DNA of 64,000 bases from Cornus controversa (taxonomy: Eukaryota > Streptophyta > Magnoliopsida > Cornales > Cornaceae). The notes under the pieces were generated by a model. That model was given only the letters and a program-made list of their open reading frames with translations, did no database searches and was not told the origin of the DNA. The DNA lies in assembly GCA_026545225.1 (NCBI GenBank), contig CM048853.1, forward strand, positions 46,921,755 through 46,985,754. Direction: 5' to 3'. The translations under genes and the position numbers were made by a program. Positions 49,801 to 61,800 of the stretch are shown here, piece after piece; the stretch's first letter is position 1, and every line of letters begins with the position of its first letter.

Positions 49801-52800
49801 TGTACTCGCTGGAAAATTTATTGTAAAAACCTCAAGCACAAGTAATAATTAAGAGATGTTTAGGTGAATATTTCCTGATAGGTTGTGGACACATGATACT
49901 CCACAAAGTATTGAGAGATGTTTCGGTGAATACCATCTGAAGACTACATGTACACCTCAAGAAAAGCAAAAAATTCTTGCATGAGGAAATATCTCGAAAG
50001 GGCTCTAGCCTTCTCGATAGGAACTTCCACACATAACAGTGAGGATATCTTTTTTGACAAGACAAACCTCACTGCCGGTTAACATGTTGAATGTCTCTGC
50101 TTAACTGTGTTGACCCAAAGGCAAAACCATTTTGACACAATAGTATTTACCTAGAGGTCGTCAGATTCCCACCAGTTTGCTTTTATGACCTCCAAATTGT
50201 CAGAAATTACGACAGATCCATCAGCACATATACCCCAGTATAACTTCACTCCCTCATCTGCACCCTGCATTGCATTTACATTTGCATGTCCACCACATTA
50301 ATTAATAATTAATAATTAATAATTATATATACAAATTGTAAGTAAAGTGAATGAAGAAAATGAAATAATGACAAATCCATATTTAATTGGACGACAAAGA
50401 GGACCGTACTCTCTCAAGAAACTTGGTTTTCCCTTACATCTCGAGAAGTCACATAATGCCTCTCTCTCTCTCTCTCTCTCTCTCTCCTGCACTTATCTGG
50501 ATTTCACTGTCATGTTCAGATTAACTCATCAATTATCATAATCAGACCTACAGTTATCTAGAATGTGTTTTGTTGAGGTTTATTGACCAGGAACAGGTCA
50601 TGATAGGTTACTTTGTCTAATTGTAGGCCAATGAATTTAGGCTAATATCAGTCATTGCACTGAGACTAGTAATATATATACTAAATTGCTAATTTACAGT
50701 GAACTAAGATTATCTTTGTAACCGATGGAATTAATTTGAGAAAAAGAAATAAATAGAAAAATCAACTTCTAAGATGCACACGAAGTTGATGTACTTGCAT
50801 GAAGAAACCTTTTGGATAGTATTTTAACATATAAGGGCATTGGTTTTGTTATGTAGTTTTGAAATTTGACACTTGGTATGCCATTGAATTTTTTTTCCCC
50901 TTTTTCCAACTTTAGTTGGTTTCAATTTTCAAATCAACATTATTTTCTGTTTTGCCTACAAGGGAAGGTGACAAAAGAATTGAGAAGCAATTTGTTAGTT
51001 GTTAAATTAATATTCTACAGTAGCAATGTACCCTAGTTTAGACTGTATATTTTAGATTATAGATATTCTGGTTAGCAATATTCTATGCTAAAACTGTGTT
51101 TTACCATCTTTTTTCAACTACCATCATTTTGTATTCGTAAATTTAGTTTTTCTGGTTTCTTTTTCTTGTTTTTTCTTCACTAGTAGTGTATAATTTTCCT
51201 TCTTTAAATAGAAATGTTTGAGAGTTTTTGTTTAATTTGGCCTTGTGGGCTCAGTTAGGCTCATATTGACTAATCTTCAAGCTTGGCTAAACTTACACAA
51301 GGCGATTGAAATTGAGTAGCATTATGGTCAAGTTCGTTTTTCTCTACATGATTATGGCAGAAACTAGTGAAGGTTGTGTTTTTATCATGCAATTAAATAC
51401 CCTATATGATAAATCATAATTAGTTTTGTTCACTTGGAAGGAAACAAAATTCAAGAAGTTGTACTTAATGTCTTAAATCCTAGGACTATCAACTTTACTA
51501 TTGTTTAGATACTTCAGTTATTTAGAAATCTGCATTCCATCAGGCCATTCTAGCTGTTGAACTAATAGTAACGCTTGCTCTTTCATGGAAAGGTTTTTAT
51601 ATTATGTTGGCTAGGCTTTGCGTCCATGCAGCACATAGGTTCCAAAAGAATGAAGCAATCAAGTTTGGTCAACTGTAGCATACTATTGTGAACCTTTTTC
51701 TTTGGTATTATATTTTTCACTACCTTGGTTCAGCAGCAATAACATTTTAGTAAAATAAACTGAATTATTTATTAGTATGAGATTGGAAACGGCCAACTGA
51801 AATACATAGTTTGAACATAATTGAATTTTAAATAGAGGTAAAAGGACGGCAAACAGTCCTTAACTACACCAAGTAGAACAAAAATCAAGAGGAAAAACAT
51901 TAAGATGGGATAGTATGTTTGGTAGATATCTGACCCTCCCCAAACCCCGCAATGGCGGGAACCTTGTGCACTAGGCTTGCCCATTATTATGTTCGGTAGA
52001 TATCTCTCATAAAAAGACTCACTTAACCAAGAAAATTTGCCTCTCCACTGGCCATGTGATCCACTGTAGAGAATGAACACGAATCTCATCCACCCCTGTA
52101 TGCTCTCTCAGCTGATGCCAATAAATCCAACTACCAGGAGTACCACCCTTGGCCCAAATTATGACAGTAAAAGATATTAACAATTAAAAAAAAAATACAT
52201 TATTCTGTGCCTGCTCTTGTGAGGTTTCTTTTCTAAAATGTGGCACAGAATTATGAATTTAATCAGAACGTCAATAAACAGATGAATTGTTTGGTTAACA
52301 AGTTCTAACCAAAAGGCACCACTTATCACTATCAAAACGTCAATTAACAGATGAATGGTCTGGTTAACAAGTTCCAATCAAAAGGCACCGTGTATCATAT
52401 AGCGAAGCATGTTTACTGGAGTAAAATTAGGCACATACTTGGCTTATGCACCTGAGATTCCTTCATCCCTGTTTTATCACACTGTCAAACTTCTTTTAAT
52501 TTTTTTATGTTAATGAAAACTCTATATAATGGATGCTTATATACTCGTGTGATTGAATCAAGTTGGTATTTTCACATCTTGCTCAAGATATGTTCATCTG
52601 TTATTTTTTAAATGTTTTGCATTCTGGCAGTTCCAAGGGAAATAGCCTTTTTGTTGCTATCCCGTCATCAAAAGAATATTACTCATCTCCAACTTCATCT
52701 ACATTTTGAAATTACATATTCTGCTCATCTCAGTTGTTCCTGCTGCTTTCCATCCTTTTACTGCCGAGTTTGAAAATTTTAAGTTCTTGCATTAAAGTTT

Positions 52801-55800
52801 CTTTTTTTTATTTTTTTTATTTTCTTGGTACCTTCTAGTGAGAGGTTTAAAACTATGTTGATACATGTTATGCATCATTTTAATGATCTTTTATGGGGTC
52901 AGATTATATAGATGCTAATTGTTTTCAGTTTAATTTTATAAAACTTGCTAGTGGACTTTTACATTACTTTGGGGATTAATTATTATGTAGTGATAATTAT
53001 ATGCAATGGTTGAAGTTGGGTGAACCGCTGAATTTATTTTCAAATTTCAGATCAAGAAGCTAGATATAGCTAGTAAAAGAGTGAGTACACTAGCAGGTAT
53101 GGGGAGAGCTGGCTTCAAAGATGGAACAGCCCTAGCAGCTCAGGTTGGATACATGTAGTGTAGTTTTTCTTGTTCACATATTTCTGCAGATGTCAATGGT
53201 GCATTTTGTATTGTTTTTCTATTTTAAAGAAGCCAAATTATATTAAAAAAATTGGTGTTTGAGTTTATATTATTTCATTTTAATGTTCTACTAATTCTAA
53301 AATGATTCTATAAAGTTGGAGTTTGGATGAAAAGTTACGAGAAGTTGGAGTTTGGATGAAAAGTTACGAGAAGTTGGAGTTTGGATGAAAAGTTACGAGG
53401 AATTTATGTTTTAATATATCTTCTCATCTTTTTGAAATTTGTTCATAAACATAGAGAATTTGTATCTCATGGAAATTCCATATATTTTGATTTTTTCAAA
53501 GAAAGAACATATATATGTATCTTGCGGTCCTTGCCCCTACCAGGATTTATGTTTCTTCAAAATTATCTGTTAGCCGAGATATGTGCCTAGAATCATAAGA
53601 TTTGACTTACCATATTAGCCGAGATATGATTAGTCTAGAATCATGGGATTTGACTATATTTACACATATATTTAGGCATAGAATATGCAGTGATTTTAGT
53701 TTGTTTCCTTTCTTGTAATATTTAACATATACTATTTTCAACTATAAATACCAAAGCTATGAATGGGTGATCAACACACTCATTCAAGCCTTTACATATT
53801 TCTCTTGTATCTTGTATTTCTTCTTGATATCAGTGCCAGAGTTGCAAAAGAGGGTTTTACGCGGTTGTGATTCCGTCTCTACCGCCGACTGCGGTGTCAG
53901 AGAATGGTTGGTATTGGTGACATCGGTAGTAAGAAGAAGGCTCCTACAAAGAAGGATGCCCCCGAGAAGGGTGAAGGTACTGTGGAGAAAATAACGAAGG
54001 GCAGTCATGTACTGCGGAAGCTTGAAAAGGAGGTTGTCTGGCTATATCGAAGCTGGTAGCGCTCCTAAAAAAAAAAATCTTTATTTGGACTTGGGAATGG
54101 TCTAAGGAGACAACAACGCTATGACGTTATGGTCTGAGGAGACATTATTATTATCTGAGAAGACAACATTATTGTCTGAGGAGACATCATTATGGTCTGA
54201 GTAGACAATGTTATGGTTTGAAAAGACATCATTATGGTCTAAGGAGACATTATTATGGTCTGAGAATACATCATTATGGTTTGAAGAGACATCGTTATGG
54301 TTTAAGGAGACTTTTTTAGTGTTTGAGGATCCATTGTCCAAGTTGGGCATCTCAAATATCCACGCACCAATTTGAGGGGGAGTGTTAGCCCAAATATGTG
54401 CCTAGAATCATAAGATTGGACTTACCATATTAGTCGAGATATGATTAGTATAGAATTATGGGATTTGACTGTATTTACACATATATTTAGGCATAAAATA
54501 TGCAGTGATTTTAGTTAGTGTCCTTTTTTGTAATATTTAACATATGCTCTTTTCAACTATAAATACCAAAGTTGTGAATGGGTGATCAACACACTCACTC
54601 AAGCCTTTACATATTTCTCTTGTATCTTGTATTTCTTCTTTATCAATAATAATTCTCTTCATTCAGGTCATTCTCCTTCACGGTAAAATAAAAACTAAAA
54701 TTTTCCTGATCAAAAGAGTGATTTTAAAATTATTGGTGTTTATACAATTTGGCATTGCACACACAAACACACGCTCTTGCACTATTTATTAAGCTAGAGT
54801 AACCCTTATGGTGGTTGATGTGTGTGGTTGTTCTCTGCTATGGCCTATGACACATACCACATTAAAATCATGTGATGAAAAGAATTGTGGCACAACGTTG
54901 ATTTATTCTTTTTGCTAGGATGTGGATTTATTATTGTTAGCCGAGATATGTGTCTAGAATCATGTGATTTGACTTACCATATTAACCGTGATATGATTAG
55001 CCTAGAATCATGGGATTTGACCTTATTTAAGTATATATTTAGGCATAGAATCTGCAGTGTTTTTAGTTAGTTTCCTTTTCTGTAATATTTAACATGTGCT
55101 CTTTTCATCTATAAATATCAAAGTTGTGAATGGGTAAATATACACTTATTCAAGCCTTTACATATTTCTTCTTTATTTCCTCTTTTCGGTATTTCTTCTC
55201 TTATGAATGCAAATATAAGGAGGATCTTGAGATCAATCATCAATGGATAGAAAATTATGGAAAATTTTTTGAGAATGAGGCATTGATGGTAATTCTTGCT
55301 TGATGAAATGGTAAAAGTTCAGCTGACTATATGGATATTTGAGTACGAGAACAGCCACTTTGCACAAAATAATGCCAAAGTCTTCCGCTCCCAATACCCC
55401 ACGTAGTATTTTTAAAGCATATTACCTAGTATATATCTTGACTACGCAAAAAGGATGTTGATGATGATGATGATCCTTTTTTTAAAGCATTTATGAGATC
55501 TAGGCTTAGCAAAAAGGTTATAAAGGAAGGTCAATTTTAATAGTTACGGGTAATGAAGTACATTGATGAACTGATGATCACTCGGGTGCAGGAAAGCGGC
55601 TTTAAGATCAGGATTATAACGGCAGAAGGGCTTAAACTAAGATAAGGGATTGGGCTTGGTGATACACATCAAGCAGAACACCTTGTCTTTCATAGAATGG
55701 AAAGCGATGATGAATTTATATAGCTGAACTAAGAGTGTTTGACTAAGGTCCATACGGTGATGCTGATGATCTATCAGGGAGTTTCATGTGTAACATTATG

Positions 55801-58800
55801 TTGCTGTCCATAATATGACTAGTGAGAATTGTTTGAAGAGCTAATTTATATATGCAAGGGGCCAAAATTTTTATGAAAAATGGGTAAACAAGTCATGTAT
55901 GAAATTTGTTGTGCATACGGATCCTAACCTTCATGAACTACATAATCTTAGAAAGGAATTTTTTTTATATATACCATAAGCTCCTTGTTTAGGCTGCTGG
56001 ACCTTGGCTTAAGATGTGTTTATGTATCCATCTAGGAACTCATTTTCTCGTTAGAGATGAAATATCATAATTCTCAGTCAATTTTTCATTAGCAGTATTT
56101 AAGAATTTGGCCTGATTCTATAAACTCTCATTTAATGTTATTTACATAAATGACTGCAGTTCATCCATTTAATGCTTTTTACTTTCAAGATGCTACGTTT
56201 AACAGACTATTCTTGTCTAATCAGCATTCATTATTATTAATCTTTATAGACATGTTTTAATTGAACTGTTTAACTGTCATCTCTTTAAGCTGAAATATGC
56301 AAAATGAAGACTCTTGGAGTCCTTGTTTGTTTTGCTTATTACATGTTTTTTTTTCCGGTAAGTAAAGCTAAGCTTATTACATGTTGTGATGCTGCTGGAT
56401 GAGTAAAACTATTAAGGTTAAGCTACCTTCTTTTCTGTTAGCAACTATAAAAGACATTTATTTTGCATCAATAGCTGTTACACATGGACAACACTGACAA
56501 CAATCAGTGAATAACAATATATTACTAAGGCATACTTTTGCATGTGGTGAATGTGGCATTGTCATTAATACATGTTCTCCATGTGAAGTCTCTTGGTGTA
56601 AACAAATGAAAGGGTCGACTTATTGTTATTCCATTGTCTTACTTAAGCTATAACCATATTTCTGCCTTCACCTGGTAGTCTGGAATTTCATTCTAAAGAA
56701 TTCATGTTATTGCAGCTTTCAGAGCCATCCGGAATTGTTGAAGCTGAAAATGGTGATGCTCTTTACTATTTATGTGCCAAAAATTCTTCATAGTTGTTAT
56801 CTGGTGCATTCCTCAACTTCATAGCACAATCTTTTAGAGATTCTGGACATATATTTTGCATCCATTATAGTAAAAGAAGTTGCATAGTTATTATTTTATG
56901 ATGGCTGTTCTTCCCTGCCTTCTGACAACCTCCCTCAAAACTACCTGAGCTAGCTTCTTACCTAATGCTTTGCCTACTGATTCCTACTCCGCTGTCTGCT
57001 TCGCTCGGCCCCACCTAGCTTGGAATACTCTGACTACTCCCTTTGTTCTCTCCCACCTTTGAAGGGGGGTTGGGGGGAATCAGGTTTAGTTATACTACCA
57101 CCTTTTATGAATTTGCCCATTTTATTCTGCTGGGAATCCTATAGCTAAGTTCCAAACATAGTACCTAAAGTTTGGAGGGTTTGTTCCTCGTTAATAAAAT
57201 TGCAGACAATTGTTTACTTTTTGATTAAAAAATATAATCTCTATGGTTATATTATTGCTTAATGTTGGCAATAGCACTGATTGAGAGTATTATTTGACTC
57301 TCCTAGTTGATATGGACTACTAATACCTTATTATCCTTGTATCAGCTGAAATCTAACCGAATTGGCATTGAAGGTTAAAAAGGCATTGCAACACATGAAT
57401 TTTTTTTATATCTCGAATTTGGACATAGATACAGGTTTTGCTTTTTCCTTGTGTACATAAATTAAAAATAAAATATGAAATATAAAATACATCCTTTGGT
57501 CTGATAATCAAAGATTGTAGACAACAAAAAGGCAAATACTTATTTTTGCAGATATTGTTACTCTGTAGAAGTTGGTGTGGTAGTTGTAAGAGGAATCTAT
57601 GATGATTCAACTTTAAAACAAACACAAGCATATTGAAATTCTGCTTGTCAATGGATTGTGGAAATAGTTTTCCCAGTGTGATGTAGCAATTTGACCATCG
57701 TCTCTCCTAGCAGTAATTTGCAACAATTTTGTATGATCTCTTTTCTAAAGCCTCAGGTGGGTTTCACATATGCCTCTTTAGTCCAAACTCTTGCAATTGA
57801 ATTTTCATTAAACAAAATGGCCTTAGAGTAAGAATGGAATGGTAATTCCCCACCATAGCAACTCGGACATCCATATTACATATTATAGTTGTTGCAGTGA
57901 AAAGTGGAGGCAATGAGAGAAACATCAAGAAGAATATTAAAATTGACAAAAAGAATTATAACTTGTAAATTATATTTTTCTTTTCTGCTTCTAAATCTAA
58001 ATTTCCTTCAAATTCCTTTAACCACACAAATCCCATCCTTATATTTTCAATTGAAGGGCAGAGAGATATTGTACAAAGGAAGACCTAGTTTCTTGACATA
58101 TTCTGGTAACTTTGCATTAAAACCCTTCTATAAATTTAGTAGGGAACTTTCCTTTTAAAACATGCTTGCTTGTATTGCAAATCATTTCAATTAACAGTCG
58201 AGAGAACTTCGCAGAACCACCCTTTGATGCATGTGGCGTTATAAGCGATTGTTATTTTATGGCCTATTGTGTTTCTATATGGGCTTGGGTTTTGACTTTG
58301 CATCTTGTGTATAATTTAATTGCAATGATTCCTTGATGTGTTGCAGGAAGACTTTTCATAGCCGATACAAACAATAGTGTAATTAGATATCTAGACTTGA
58401 ACAAGGAAAAAGTTGAACTTCTTACTTTAGAACTGAAAGGAGTTCAGCCTCCTGCACCAAAATCCAGATCTTTGAAACGCCTTAGAAGGCGATCTTCAGC
58501 CGACGCAGTGACCATTTCAGTTGATGGTGGTTCATTTAACGAGGGCAACTTAAGAATAAAAATATCGGTACCTGAAGGATACCATTTCTCAAAGGTTCAA
58601 CTTCTATACTATGTTTTAGATTTCCTTTTCTGTGATCTACCATTCTTGTACTCATTAGTAATATGATCTTTGTGGCATATATCGTATAAACTCATCCTTC
58701 TAATATCAAACGCAGGAAGCACGTAGTAAATTTATTGTAGAAACTGAGCCAGAAAATGCTCTGGTTATTGATCCCGTGGATGGAAATCTCAGCCCGGAAG

Positions 58801-61800
58801 GATCTGCAATGCTTCATTTTAGAAGATCATCCCCTTTAGCTTCCATTGGGAGAATAAATTGCAAGGTATGCCTTTGTTATAGAAAGCTTTCTAGGTTATA
58901 TATCTTCATTTGCTGCAAGGGTCCAACTTTCCTTTTTTCCAATGAGAAATTGCTAAACCAAATTCTTGTTCATCTGTTCAGTTCCTGCACCTTAATGCTA
59001 ACGTGTAGATACTAAGTTCCTTGCCATAATTTTTGCATCCTTGAGACCATTAATACACCCTATAGCTGCAGTCTGTAAAACCATGAGCTTAGGACATTGG
59101 TTTTAAGGTTAATTGGGTTTAGACAAGCCTATGTTACATGGACTTGGTTATGTATGTTTGGTTTGGGTATGTGTCTAAGCATCAGATTTATCATTTATCA
59201 AATCCTCAATCTCAAGGAATGGGGACGGCTAAATATTTATATATTTTCAGTGCTCCTTTTTTCTAAAATAAAATGGTATTCTTTTTTTATAAAAAAAGGG
59301 TAAATTGCATTAAACCCCCCTGAACTATCATCAGAATGCAACTAACCCCCCTAAACTACAAACTGCCCCCCTAAACTAACAGAAATACACACTTAAGGAC
59401 ACGGCGTCAAACAGCCATTAACGGAAAAATAAAATTACCTTTTTGCCCTAAAATTACCTGAGCTAAACGATGTCATTTCATTTAAGCATTTTTTAAAAAC
59501 GGTCCATCCAATAAGACGATGACACGTGTTGATAATTTTGAGGGGAAAAAAACACTCATGGCCTACCCGTTTTTAAAAGACCCAACCATTTTGTTAATCT
59601 TCTTCTTTCTTTTAGAAACCGTATTCCCAAGCTCCAGTTCTTCATCAATGATGTCAACCCTAAATAATCAAGATCTCAAGGGTAAAATGCAACCTCCTTG
59701 AACATACATGCATTCTCCCTACTTCTCTCAACCTCAATGGAGCCGTCAAACATGTCTGGCAGCACCTCAAAAATTTGCTTAGTCATCACCTCATTACATT
59801 GATGAAAGTAGAACATAGGGAAAAATGAAATCCTACTTCATAAAGACATTTTCATTTTCATGACTATAAGAGTGAAGTTAGTAAGCCCTTTTCCAGCTTA
59901 GCGTAGAGAGAGCTTTCCAATTCTTAAAGAACTCTAATTTTTGTAAATGGGTTCTCTCCTGCAATATCCATGGATAAAATCTGCTGAGGAGAAAAGATGC
60001 AGCATTTGAAGCTTCTATTACTCAAATTTTTGAGATAGAACAAAAGGCGGGAAACTGATTATCGTATTAACAAGCCAGTAATCATACTTTGATTAACTAA
60101 TACCTCTGTTTTATGTTGATAACTTGATATATATATATATCAACATTTTGTATTTTGAAAGGTAATTGGAGAGAGTAGGGTTGCGGATATTAAAGTTGAT
60201 GGCCTGTGAGTACAGGTTTCTCTTGTAGTTATCTGTAAAGCAACTGGACAATAAGTTTATAAGGTTAGATTTACTCAAAATAAAAGACTTCGAGAAAGAT
60301 GATGCGACCAGATCATATAGAAGACATCTTACATGCCAAATTTTTGAAGCAAGTAATGAGAGCACATGTATACATATATGTCTCCGTATGTGTGAGAGCG
60401 AGTCAATATGATTGCGTTCAATCTTGGCTTCTCCACCCCCCTTCAGTGACTTCTACTTCTGCTAAAAATTCTAAAACATAAGTTGAAGAAAGTTGTTGTA
60501 AAGATAGGGTAAAAGTGGAGCTATGGTGGCTTTCAAAATGAATTGGGAAATTACTGAGAGTAAGGGATCGGATCTATAATACGGGATCCTTACAAACGGA
60601 TCAAGACATAATAGTTAAAAAGGGTATAATAGTCATAATAGTAAAAATATCAGTCATGTGCGTCTCACATGCGTAAATTTCGTTATCTTTTTAATAGTAA
60701 CCTAACAGCAAGGGGCAATTTGCAAAAAATTGAGAAGTTCAAGGGGTTATCTCTCAAAATTTTAGTTCAGGGAGGTTTTTCGCAAAAACCATCATAGTTC
60801 AGGTTTTTTTTTTTTGCATTTTACCCAAAAAAAAAAATAGTGTGTTCAACATAACCACATCACCCTTTTTGAAGTAATAGTATCAAAAGAACATAATAAG
60901 AGAGCTTTACATGCAATTATATAATAAACTAAAATTATTGAATATACTTGTTGTGTGCATGTCGACTAGACATATCACACATAACATCCCATCCCCATAC
61001 TTAGGTCCTGTTTGGCAAAGCTTTTGCTTCGGCTTTTACGCAGAAGAAAAAGAGAAGTAGAAGTTAAATGAGGAAGATGGTACCTACCAGTTTCCTTTGA
61101 ACGCTCTTTTTGGGCTCCGAAACTCTTCAGTCTTGCCAATCCAAACACTCTCCAAAATGGCTTTTGAGCTTGAAAAGCCGAAAACTGCTTTTCAAAAGTT
61201 AATCCAAACAGGGCCTTAGTGTCGTGTGTCCAACACAAATCCTAACTTAAGGAAAGGACTTTTACGAATTTTCATCAAATACTTTTGGGTTCCATTTGGA
61301 ATCAAAACTATGAGAAAAAGGAAAAGAAATTAGATGAAACTTGATTTTCACTTAATTGGCTGTGTTGGAGAGCTAGAAAAGAAAATATGAAGTAGAAAAT
61401 AAGAGAATATTTTACTTCAAAGAAACCCAATATTGTATTACAGAAGAAAGATAAAATGTGGGAAAATCTGTGAGGAATGGTTATATGAATATTCCATAAA
61501 TAGAGTGATTCCTCCTTTTTCCTTTTATTTTCCCTCATTGTTTATGAGAACCAAACAAATCCTTAGGGTCCTCTTCTGGTGGTTCAATATATGCTCCTTT
61601 TCCAGGCTGTTTGGCCTTGTTTTGCTGAAGACAGACATGAAATCAGAGTGAGTTTTTGACATCAAAGGGTTAAGGATGGAGGCTGTAGCTTAATGGGGAT
61701 TAGTCCTGGAACCAATCACTTAGTTTATGTAACTTGCAGCTACTTTTTAGCAACAGTTTTGCTCCAGGTTCTTCCATGTCCCCATTTTGAGGTCTTAATG

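Larger units (their letters stand above)
49155..53050. other. SOQ1 intron 23 content (3.9 kb)
   Basis: No gene. Contains an ATTAATA repeat (50297-50325), a (CT)n tract (50461-50487) and an Au-SINE-like tail (51925-51992). Confidence 0.5.
53144..56715. other. SOQ1 intron 24 content (3.6 kb)
   Basis: Three 29-bp tandem repeats, TRIM 2 and a probable solo LTR of the same family. From 55200 to 56700 nothing is recognised. Confidence 0.6.
40672..58594 (+). other. SOQ1: SOQ1 exons 16-26: NHL beta-propeller
   Basis: Residues ~551-976. After the Trx C-terminus ([20 protein letters not shown]), blade motifs appear in turn: [100 protein letters not shown] and [20 protein letters not shown]. Each has the P.G/D..........VAD-type signature of NHL repeats, giving six blades. 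The propeller lies in the thylakoid lumen in Arabidopsis. Exon 25 is only 37 nt. Confidence 0.94.

Noticed and set aside
60975-61238. 87-codon minus-strand ORF
   Set aside because: Covers the Tourist-like MITE 61004-61215, so it is a chance frame in a non-coding element.
61281-61566. Possible MITE with ends GGGTTCCATTTGGAATC and GAGAACCAAACAAATCC
   Set aside because: Ends match too poorly as inverted repeats and there is no target duplication.
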